A DNA stretch of 5,236 nt from Dehalococcoidales bacterium (GTDB taxonomy: Bacteria > Chloroflexota > Dehalococcoidia > Dehalococcoidales > RBG-16-60-22), in NCBI GenBank assembly GCA_030603605.1, contig JAUVXN010000085.1:1-5236 (forward strand), given 5' to 3'. The translations under genes were made by a program, and so were the position numbers. The notes beneath the pieces were generated by a model. It was not told the origin of the DNA. It made no database searches and saw only the letters and a program-made list of their open reading frames with translations. Each line of letters opens with the position of its first letter. Position 1 is the stretch's first letter. Positions 1 to 5,236 of this stretch are shown here, piece by piece.

Positions 1-106
1 CCCCTCGAAGAGTCCTTCAGCCGAAGGACCTTTATCCCCCTTCCCCTTATTAAGGGGAAGGGGGGAGGGGCTATGTGAGAGGGATTTCGTCCCTCTAAAA
101 CTCCCC
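1..106 (+). repeat. Modular multi-hairpin repeat, copy 1 (left end cut by window)
   Basis: This copy has three stems. The first is GTCCTTC/GAAGGAC (12-18/23-29). The second is a perfect 13-bp C-rich stem (36-48/52-64, loop ATT). The third is AGAGGGA/TCCCTCT (78-84/90-96, loop TTTCG), followed by the conserved tail AAAACTCCCC. CCCTCGAAGAGTC at 2-14 matches 3786-3798 of copy 2, which places this copy in the plus orientation. GCTATGT between the second and third stems (70-76) recurs in copy 3. The third stem and tail overlap the last codons of dnaE and contain its stop codon. The stems follow dnaE in its mRNA but lack a U-tract, so a terminator role is uncertain. Confidence 0.85.
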
Positions 107-3100
107 GCTTTTATTATTCTCCTTCAAATTTATCGTCTCCACCCTTATCCCAACTTCTCCCACCAGCTCCACCAGCCGCTGATGAAGTTCAGGGCAATAG
201 TTGATATATATGCTGGACAGCCTGAGGTTAATAACCCTTTCCTCACTGGTTACACTTAGCTTTACCACATCCTGCCCGGGGAAGTCCCTAAGAGCGGCAA
301 TTAATTTATGAAGATTGGTTTTATCCGTCTCTTCGTCACTGGTCTGACTGAGGCTGATTACCAGTCGGCGACTTTCGGCAGGGGTGGTGCTGGCTGTAGT
401 TTCTTCAGCTACCACCGGCTCTTCCTCAGGTGGAGAAGCAACAATCTCTTCAGCCGGGACTGCCGGCTGGTAACGGCGCACCTTATCACAGCTTAGCTGC
501 ACACGGTCATCTCTCAGCCTTACCTTACCCTCAACCAGCAGGATATTACCCTCCTCCCACAGGTCACCGGTATCAGTATAGACCTTGGGCCAGACCATAG
601 CCTCAATCTGCCCATCAAGGTCTTCAAGAATGGCGCTGACAAAGGGACGTCTATCCCTGGTAAAGAGATGGCGAACCGAGGCCACCATTCCAGCAACGAC
701 TACAGTTTGCCCGACCAGTTCGGCATCAATCTGACCACAAAGAGTGGTATCTCCCGATGCCACCTCACCGGCAACCGAGCTGAAGGGGTGCTCAGAAAGA
801 TACGCCCCCATCAATTCCTTTTCCCAGGTAAGCTTCTCCTTGATAGAGATGTCAGCAGTTTCCAAGTCAAGGCTGGGCATAGGCACTGGCGTTGCCTCCC
901 CCCACAAGTCGAACATGGTAGACTGCCCTGTCTCCCGCAGACGTTGCTCCCGCTGCGCCAGAGACAAGATACGATTAACGTTGTTAAGCAGAGTGCCACG
1001 GCTGCCCAAAGAGTCCATGGCTCCAGCCTTAATCAGGCTTTCCATCACCCGCTTGTTAGCACCATGCAGGTCACAACGGCGACACAGGTCTTCAATGGAT
1101 TTAAAGTCGCCTCCCTTATTGCGTTCAGCAATGATAGGCTCTACCGCTCCAAGTCCTACATTCTTGATAGCGGTCAAACCAAAGCGGATGGTTGGAGCAT
1201 CACCGCCCCTCTCTATAGAAAAGGTGACCTGACTCCGGTTTATATTTGGTGGCAGTACGGTAATACCCAGGCGGCGACACTCGGCGATAGCACTGGCTAC
1301 CTTTTCCAGTTGACCAGCCTGGATAATCAGGAAAGCAGCCATATATTCTGCCGGATAGTTTGCCTTGAGATAGGCGGTTTGATAGGCGATGAGGGCATAA
1401 CTCACACTGTGAGCCTTATTGAAGGCATAGCCGGCGAAGGGCTCAATGAGGGCAAAGACCTCAGCCGCCACCTCGGTTGAGAATCCTTTTTTCCTGGCCC
1501 CGGCAACAAAGTTGCGTCTTTCCTTCTTCATAACCTCGGGAATCTTCTTACCCATTGCCTTGCGGAAGACATCAGCCTGTCCCAGGCTATAGCCGGCAAA
1601 GGCCTGCACAATAAACAGCACCTGGTCCTGATAGACAATTACCCCGTAGGTTTCCTCAAGGATGCTGGCCAGGGCGGGGTGGGGATAGCGGATGGGCTGA
1701 CGACCGTGCTTGGCGTCAATGAAGGTCGGGATATGCTCCATAGGTCCAGGGCGGTACAAGGCTACCATGGCGGCAATATCGCTGAAGGTGGTTGGTTTAA
1801 GTTCCTTGATATAGCGGCGCATACCAGCCCCCTCCAGTTGAAACACGCCGGTAGTTTCCCCTGAGGATAGCAGGTCAAAGGTCTTGGCATCGTCCATCGG
1901 AATATTGTGCAGGTCAACATCAACACTGTGATTTTGGTAGATAATCTCTTTTGCCTTACCCAGGATAGTAAGGTTAGCCAGGCCAAGGAAGTCCATTTTG
2001 AGAAGACCAATCCGGGCGATATCTCCCATGGAGAACTGGGTCATAACCGATTCCTGGCCATTGCCCTTGCTTCCCAATTGCAATGGTACATACCTGGTGA
2101 GAGGCTCTTTAGAGATAACGACGCCAGCAGCATGAGTGCTGGCATGGCGGGCAACGCCTTCCACCCTTCTGGCTGAGTCAACCAGGTTACGGACTATGGC
2201 ATCTTCACTGTAAATATTCTTGAGTTCGTTATTCTCATCCAGAGCTCGAGCCAGGGTCATAGTCGGTGAATAAGGGACCAGCCGGGCGACACGGTCGACA
2301 TCGCCATAGGGCATGCCCAGTGCCCGACCGACATCCCTGATGGCTGCCCTGGCGCCCAGTGTGCCAAAGGTAATAATCTGGGCAACGTGTCCTTGCCCGT
2401 ACTTCTGCGATACATAGGCGATGACCTCGTCACGACGGTCGTCCTGAAAATCCAAATCTATATCTGGCAACTCCTGACGCTCCAAGTTGAGAAAACGCTC
2501 AAAGACCAGCTTGTTTTCAATAGGGTCAACCGCAGTGATACCCGTGCAGTAAAGGACAATACTAGCCGCAGCACTGCCTCTAACACCGAACAGAATGTTG
2601 CGCTTCTTAGCAAATAAGATTATATCCCAGACAACGAGGAAGTAGTTGGCAAACTGGGTCTGTTTTATTACTTCCAGCTCATAGTCAAGCCGCTGTTCTA
2701 TCTCCGGGGTAGGCTGGGGGTAGCAATTGGGCAGACTCTCATGACAGAGGTCAGCCAGAAACTGGTCAGCAGTTTTATTTTCAGGTAGCTCTATCTCCGG
2801 CAGATAGAGGCGCCCAAACTCAAGCTCAAGGTTACACATCTCAGCAATACGTTCGGTGTTCTCCACTGCCTGAGGAATGTCTCGGTAAAGCTCCGCCATC
2901 TCCTCCGGACTCTTCAGGTAGAAGAAGTCGCCAGCCAACTTCATTCTCTTGTCATCATAGATGGAAGAATTAGTGCCAATGCATAGCAGCAGGTCGTGAG
3001 GTGAGGCATCCTCACGATTTATATAGTGGACATCGTTGGTTGCCACCATGGGAATATCAAGCTCACTGCTCATAGCAATAAGAGCCTTGTTTATTTGCTC

Positions 3101-3634
3101 AAGCTCAGGGATAGGGTGCCTCTCTATTTCCAGATAAAAATCGTCAAATGTTTGCTTGTACCACAAGGCAGTCTGTTTTGCCTCCTGGAGGCGCCCGCCG
3201 AGGATAAGCTGGGGAATCTCGCCACCGATACAGCCGGTAAGAGCAACAAGACCCTGATGATATTGCTCCAGAAGTTCTTTATCCACCCTTGGCCTATAGT
3301 AGAAACTCTCAAGGTGGGCTTTGGTGGTGAGGTGAATGAGATTCTGGTATCCAGTCTGATTTTTGGCGAGGAGAACGAGGTGGTAATTGTTTTTATCTCC
3401 AGGACTGCGACCGAATCGACTGTTTTGGGCGATATAAATTTCACAGCCGATAATGGGCTTTATTCCGACCTCTCTGGCTTCCTGGTAGAACTCAATCACG
3501 CCGTACATCACGCCGTGGTCGGTTATAGCCAGGCTGTCCATACCCAGTTCTTTAGCACGTGATACCAGTTGCGGGATGCGGCACATGCCATCAAGCAGAC
3601 TATATTCGGTATGGACGTGGAGATGAGTAAACAT
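95..3634 (-). CDS. dnaE: DNA polymerase III alpha subunit (replicative polymerase, DnaE type)
   Basis: This is the catalytic subunit of the replicative polymerase; it extends DNA 5' to 3' at the fork while bound to the beta clamp. The 1179-residue length is normal for the family (E. coli about 1160), and there is no intein or frameshift. The PHP domain (about 1-275) opens with HLHVHTEYS and keeps H6, H8, D15, H40, E65, H85, C135, D201 and H203. The palm has PDIDLDF (390-396; catalytic D393 and D395) and KMDFLGL (546-552; third Asp D548). Also visible are GVRGSAAAS (350-358), ITFGTLGA, the FNKAHS block (738-743), LPPNIN at the helix-hairpin-helix region (about 794-799), and a clamp-binding QSTMFDLW (904-911). 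An OB fold (about 978-1051), an acidic Pro/Thr linker (about 1056-1088) and a small C-terminal domain (about 1089-1170) follow. The ATG start matches the family N-terminus and has GAGG upstream. The stop codon lies inside a hairpin of the repeat at 1-106. The gene is monocistronic here. Identity is essentially certain. Confidence 0.98.
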   Translation of the reverse strand: MFTHLHVHTEYSLLDGMCRIPQLVSRAKELGMDSLAITDHGVMYGVIEFYQEAREVGIKPIIGCEIYIAQNSRFGRSPGDKNNYHLVLLAKNQTGYQNLIHLTTKAHLESFYYRPRVDKELLEQYHQGLVALTGCIGGEIPQLILGGRLQEAKQTALWYKQTFDDFYLEIERHPIPELEQINKALIAMSSELDIPMVATNDVHYINREDASPHDLLLCIGTNSSIYDDKRMKLAGDFFYLKSPEEMAELYRDIPQAVENTERIAEMCNLELEFGRLYLPEIELPENKTADQFLADLCHESLPNCYPQPTPEIEQRLDYELEVIKQTQFANYFLVVWDIILFAKKRNILFGVRGSAAASIVLYCTGITAVDPIENKLVFERFLNLERQELPDIDLDFQDDRRDEVIAYVSQKYGQGHVAQIITFGTLGARAAIRDVGRALGMPYGDVDRVARLVPYSPTMTLARALDENNELKNIYSEDAIVRNLVDSARRVEGVARHASTHAAGVVISKEPLTRYVPLQLGSKGNGQESVMTQFSMGDIARIGLLKMDFLGLANLTILGKAKEIIYQNHSVDVDLHNIPMDDAKTFDLLSSGETTGVFQLEGAGMRRYIKELKPTTFSDIAAMVALYRPGPMEHIPTFIDAKHGRQPIRYPHPALASILEETYGVIVYQDQVLFIVQAFAGYSLGQADVFRKAMGKKIPEVMKKERRNFVAGARKKGFSTEVAAEVFALIEPFAGYAFNKAHSVSYALIAYQTAYLKANYPAEYMAAFLIIQAGQLEKVASAIAECRRLGITVLPPNINRSQVTFSIERGGDAPTIRFGLTAIKNVGLGAVEPIIAERNKGGDFKSIEDLCRRCDLHGANKRVMESLIKAGAMDSLGSRGTLLNNVNRILSLAQREQRLRETGQSTMFDLWGEATPVPMPSLDLETADISIKEKLTWEKELMGAYLSEHPFSSVAGEVASGDTTLCGQIDAELVGQTVVVAGMVASVRHLFTRDRRPFVSAILEDLDGQIEAMVWPKVYTDTGDLWEEGNILLVEGKVRLRDDRVQLSCDKVRRYQPAVPAEEIVASPPEEEPVVAEETTASTTPAESRRLVISLSQTSDEETDKTNLHKLIAALRDFPGQDVVKLSVTSEERVINLRLSSIYINYCPELHQRLVELVGEVGIRVETINLKENNKSGEF

Positions 3635-3638
3635 CGAT

Positions 3639-3643
3639 CCCTC
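3639..3643 (-). promoter_or_regulatory. Ribosome binding site of dnaE
   Basis: GAGGG on the minus strand ends four bases before the ATG at 3634. It is a moderate Shine-Dalgarno match with rather short spacing. It supports the chosen start, which also places the HLHVH metal motif at residues 4-8, as is usual for DnaE. Confidence 0.6.
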
Positions 3644-3661
3644 TAGCTCAGCGTTAGAATA

Positions 3662-3670
3662 ATTATAACA
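3662..3670 (-). promoter_or_regulatory. Extended -10 promoter element of dnaE
   Basis: On the minus strand this reads TGTTATAAT, a perfect TATAAT hexamer preceded by the TGn extension. It lies 28 to 36 bases upstream of the dnaE ATG, which would give a 5' leader of roughly 20 bases. No good TTGACA-like -35 box is seen at 16-18 bases spacing, where the sequence is about TACTCC. This fits an extended -10 promoter, which relies less on the -35 contact. No operator-like repeat is visible around it. Confidence 0.6.
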
Positions 3671-3748
3671 CAGGGCTGGTTTTTGGAGTATTCTTTTAAG
3701 GTTGGATTTAGCACAAAATAGATAAGGGTTTTTATTTTTAATATGGTG

Positions 3749-3880
3749 ACCTCACCCTCTATAGGTTTTTATTAGGAAACCCTATCCCTCGAAGAGTCTT
3801 CGACCTGTATCCCCTTCCCCTTATCAAGGGGAAGGGGGAGATTTTGAAAAGAGGGGCGCAAGCCCCTCTTAAACACCCCC
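3749..3880 (+). repeat. Modular multi-hairpin repeat, copy 2 (most complete copy)
   Basis: Modules in order are: an ACCTCACCC left end; a weak stem GGTTT/AAACC (3764-3768/3777-3781), extended by ATA/TAT with one bulged C; CCCTCGAAGAGTC, shared with copy 1; a perfect 12-bp stem CCCCTTCCCCTT/AAGGGGAAGGGG (3811-3822/3826-3837, loop ATC); and a perfect 9-bp stem AAGAGGGGC/GCCCCTCTT (3849-3857/3862-3870) closed by GCAA, a GNRA-type tetraloop if transcribed. It ends in AAACACCCCC. The GTCCTTC stem of copy 1 is reduced here to GTCTTCGAC. The copy lies about 115 bases upstream of the dnaE start and does not touch its promoter. Confidence 0.85.
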
Positions 3881-3904
3881 AAAATTATTAATCCAGAGCA
3901 AGGA

Positions 3905-3932
3905 AAGTTATAGAGAGGCAAAGTCTTTAAAT
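3905..3932 (+). other. Possible decayed fragment of the repeat's last stem
   Basis: AGAGAGGCAAAGTCTTTAAAT (about 3912-3932) resembles the last stem and tail of copy 2 (AGAGGGGCGCAAGCCCCTCTTAAAC) with several mismatches, so pairing is largely lost. It sits between copies 2 and 3. The rest of 3881-3941 is A/T-rich with no feature I can support. This is a resemblance only. Confidence 0.3.
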
Positions 3933-3941
3933 ATGCTTATA

Positions 3942-4020
3942 GGGAGTTTTTGAGGGATGAAGTCCCTCTAACATAGCTATTCCCCCTCTCCTTTGAAGAA
4001 GCAGATACCACAAGGAGAGT
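3942..4020 (-). repeat. Modular multi-hairpin repeat, copy 3 (short, inverted)
   Basis: Read on the minus strand, this copy has an 8-bp stem CTCTCCTT/AAGGAGAG (arms 4012-4019 and 3986-3993) with an 18-base loop, then GGGGG and the linker AATAGCTATGTTA. A 6-bp stem GAGGGA/TCCCTC (3952-3957/3963-3968) and the tail AAAAACTCCC follow. Linker, stem and tail line up closely with copy 1 (70-106), which shows the inverted orientation. The left-end modules are missing, and the enlarged loop of the C-rich stem is unlike the three-base loops of the other copies. Confidence 0.75.
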
Positions 4021-4126
4021 TAAAGGGAGGCGAAGCCTCCCTTACACAACCAACTCCCCCTCCCTTATCAAGGGAGGGGGATAAAGGGGGTGGGTTCCCA
4101 AATAACAAACCTAAAGGGGGTGAGGT
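4021..4126 (-). repeat. Modular multi-hairpin repeat, copy 4 (inverted, near full length)
   Basis: Read on the minus strand, it begins ACCTCACCCCC like copy 2. A weak stem TAGGTT/AACCCA (arms at 4108-4113 and 4091-4096, with a central mismatch or wobble) follows. Next come CCTTTATCCCCC as in copy 1, then a perfect 12-bp stem (4055-4066/4070-4081, three-base loop). The last stem is a perfect 9-bp AAGGGAGGC/GCCTCCCTT (4023-4031/4035-4043, three-base loop). It directly abuts copy 3 in the same orientation. Its left end lies 66 bases upstream of the TTG start of the Lit-like gene. Confidence 0.8.
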
Positions 4127-4181
4127 AGATGACACTATGCTTTTTAGCCCTGACGGTGTAAAATCTGAATAATTGCTAATC

Positions 4182-4186
4182 GGGAG
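4182..4186 (+). promoter_or_regulatory. Ribosome binding site fixing a TTG start
   Basis: GGGAG lies six bases before TTG at 4193-4195. An in-frame TGA at 4166-4168 blocks any longer reading frame, and no ATG or GTG occurs between it and the TTG. The hydrophobic first helix begins about nine residues after this start, as expected for a membrane protein of this family. Confidence 0.7.
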
Positions 4187-4192
4187 ATAAAA

Positions 4193-4876
4193 TTGAGGAT
4201 TCTTGGCACTGCCACTAAATGGCTATTCATATTGTGCCTGCCCTTGCTGCTGCTGACGACCAGCCTTTGCGGGGCGGTAAACAGTGCCAGGCTGTATGAA
4301 TATGGCTTTGAGAAATACAATGTCGGCCAGACGACGGGCTTAGCCCAGCCAGAGCTGAAGAAGGCAGCCACCGGGCTGATTCGGTATTTCAACTCCGATG
4401 AGGAGTATATCAGCCTTACTGTGATAAAAGACGGCGAGCCTTTTACCTTATTTAATCAGCGGGAGATAGCGCACCTCAAAGATGTCAAGGGATTGGTCTG
4501 GCTGGACTACTGGGTGCTGCTGGGGACACTGATTTATGCTTTAGGCTATGCCGGGGTCAGTCTATGGCGGAAAGACCGGCGACAACTGGCGTGGGGACTG
4601 GTTGGAGGGAGCGGTCTAACCCTGGCGCTGATGCTGGCTCTGGGGCTGGGGACATTACTGAACTTTGACCAGCTATTTTTGCAGTTTCACTTTATCAGCT
4701 TCACCAACGAGCTGTGGCGGCTAGACCCGACCAAAGATTACCTGATAATGCTTTTCCCGCAGGGCTTCTGGTATGATGCGACTACATCCTGCATCCTAGG
4801 GGCAACGGCAGGAGCAGTGGTTTCAGGTGGGGTGGGGGGTGGATGTCTATTATTTAGCAGAAGAAGGCTCGTTTAG
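4193..4876 (+). CDS. Lit-like integral membrane protein (TIGR01906/DUF1461 family)
   Basis: This is a 227-residue membrane protein. I recognise the TIGR01906/DUF1461 family from FNSDE (66-70), LFNQREIAHLKDVK (86-99), FHFISFTNELWRLDP (165-179) and LIMLFP (184-189). Family members studied in low-GC Gram-positive bacteria (Lit) move an acyl chain from the lipid-modified cysteine of a lipoprotein to its amino group, making lyso-form lipoproteins. Four hydrophobic helices are visible at about 10-29, 102-124, 133-155 and 197-221. The basic stretches WRKDRR (125-130) and SRRR (222-225) suggest both termini and the middle loop are cytoplasmic, with two outward-facing loops. Each outward loop carries one of the only two histidines, H94 and H166, a pattern expected of the catalytic pair. 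The start is TTG, chosen because GGGAG lies six bases upstream and an in-frame TGA lies at 4166-4168. No convincing promoter is seen; TAAAAT at 4159-4164 is weak. Family membership is secure, but transacylase activity in this organism is inferred. Confidence 0.9.
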   Translation: MRILGTATKWLFILCLPLLLLTTSLCGAVNSARLYEYGFEKYNVGQTTGLAQPELKKAATGLIRYFNSDEEYISLTVIKDGEPFTLFNQREIAHLKDVKGLVWLDYWVLLGTLIYALGYAGVSLWRKDRRQLAWGLVGGSGLTLALMLALGLGTLLNFDQLFLQFHFISFTNELWRLDPTKDYLIMLFPQGFWYDATTSCILGATAGAVVSGGVGGGCLLFSRRRLV

Positions 4877-5218
4877 CTACCACTTCCCCATCTCCTCCAG
4901 TGTTTTAACAACCCGCCATGACCAACCAATGGCAGGGGTGCCACCCATGACAATGGCTACTGACACGGCTTCCATGACTTCGGCTCTGGTAGCTCCAGCC
5001 TCCACCGCTTCTTTAGTTTGATGAATAAGACATCCCGGGCACCCACACCGGAGCGCTATCCCCAGAGCTATTAACCGCTTGACCTTGTGACTAAGCGCAC
5101 CGTCCTTATATACCTCGTCCCTGAAAGTGATATGGGCAGCCAACACGTCCGGCATTTCTTCTTGAAACTTATCGCGACACCTCATAATTTCATCTTGAAG
5201 CTCTAACTGGCTTTCCAT
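4877..5218 (-). CDS. Carboxymuconolactone decarboxylase family protein (AhpD-like)
   Basis: This is a small cytoplasmic protein of 113 residues, the usual size of a single-domain CMD/AhpD-like protein. The family fold is all-helical and oligomeric. Members with CxxC act as thiol reductases in peroxide defence (AhpD type) or have unknown roles; others decarboxylate 4-carboxymuconolactone. The diagnostic block is RCGCPGCLIHQTKEAVEAGAT (57-77), with the C60-P-G-C63 motif, an extra C58 and H66. It is followed by VMEAVSVAIVMGGTPA (81-96), the typical second half of the domain. The His usually four residues after the second Cys is Gln67 here, with His66 just before it, so activity cannot be assumed from AhpD. 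The ATG start has a perfect AGGAGG seven bases upstream. The gene converges on its left neighbour with no gap. No alkyl hydroperoxide reductase gene or aromatic-degradation gene is visible nearby, so the substrate is unknown. Confidence 0.9.
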   Translation of the reverse strand: MESQLELQDEIMRCRDKFQEEMPDVLAAHITFRDEVYKDGALSHKVKRLIALGIALRCGCPGCLIHQTKEAVEAGATRAEVMEAVSVAIVMGGTPAIGWSWRVVKTLEEMGKW

Positions 5219-5225
5219 TTAGTAA

Positions 5226-5231
5226 CCTCCT
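5226..5231 (-). promoter_or_regulatory. Shine-Dalgarno of the AhpD-like gene
   Basis: The minus strand reads AGGAGG followed by TTACTAA and then ATG at 5218. This is a perfect Shine-Dalgarno hexamer at seven bases spacing and fixes the start codon. The promoter would lie beyond the window's right edge. Confidence 0.85.
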
Positions 5232-5236
5232 GATTC

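Noticed and set aside
36..96. Intrinsic terminator for dnaE formed by the stems of repeat copy 1
   Set aside because: The stems lie in the right place, but on the dnaE strand they are followed by CACATAG and ATAAAGG, not by a run of U. They may still stabilise or block the mRNA end, but a standard terminator is not supported.
668..1480. A 270-codon open frame on the plus strand inside dnaE
   Set aside because: It lies wholly antisense to conserved dnaE coding sequence. Its translation shows no recognisable domain, and no Shine-Dalgarno sequence or promoter supports it.
3026..3562. A 178-codon plus-strand open frame antisense to the dnaE PHP domain
   Set aside because: The sequence is explained by the conserved PHP coding frame on the other strand, and the antisense product resembles no family I know.
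3745..3756. GGTGA-CC-TCACC inverted repeat as an operator
   Set aside because: It is only a 5-bp match, overlaps the repeat's left end, and the GGTGA half is absent from copy 4, so it is probably a chance junction.
3749..4126. CRISPR array
   Set aside because: The copies are not direct repeats of constant length with unique spacers. They are modular hairpin units in both orientations.
4136..4164. Promoter for the Lit-like gene using TAAAAT at 4159-4164
   Set aside because: The hexamer is a weak -10 match, and the sequence 17 bases upstream (TATGCT) does not resemble a -35 box. CTGACG at 4150-4155 has no -10 at a workable distance before the ribosome binding site.
4827..5021. A short plus-strand frame spanning the junction of the last two genes
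   Set aside because: It overlaps both real genes out of frame and antisense, is low in recognisable content, and is explained as a shadow.

Overview
The window looks like chromosomal DNA from a bacterium with ordinary housekeeping genes. The leading guess is a Chloroflexota lineage such as Dehalococcoidia. This is inference: it rests on the flavour of the DnaE sequence, a TIGR01906/DUF1461 (Lit-type) membrane protein, and G/C-rich multi-hairpin repeats between genes. There is no rRNA or other phylogenetic marker to settle it. No phage, transposase, CRISPR, tRNA or rRNA gene is visible.

Layout, left to right. (1) Positions 1-106 hold the 3' part of a modular hairpin repeat whose right-hand stem overlaps the end of dnaE. 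(2) 95-3634, minus strand: full-length dnaE, the catalytic alpha subunit of DNA polymerase III, 1179 residues, with all active-site motifs and an apparently metal-competent PHP domain. An extended -10 promoter lies just upstream. (3) 3635-4192: a 558-base intergenic region between the divergent genes dnaE and the Lit-like gene. It is filled mostly by three more copies of the same repeat, one on the plus strand and two on the minus strand, plus a possible decayed fragment. (4) 4193-4876, plus strand: a four-helix integral membrane protein of the TIGR01906/DUF1461 family, related to Lit lipoprotein intramolecular transacylases, starting at TTG. (5) 4877-5218, minus strand: a 113-residue carboxymuconolactone decarboxylase/AhpD-like protein with a CxxC redox motif and a perfect Shine-Dalgarno sequence. 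Its stop codon abuts the stop codon of the preceding gene with no intervening base.

The three genes do not form one pathway. dnaE is replication, the Lit-like protein is probably envelope lipoprotein maturation, and the AhpD-like protein is a small redox or decarboxylase-fold enzyme. All three are transcribed separately (minus, plus, minus). The most unusual content is the repeat family: four copies in 5.2 kb, built from the same ordered modules, with stems that differ in sequence yet stay base-paired, and one copy that supplies the stop codon of dnaE.
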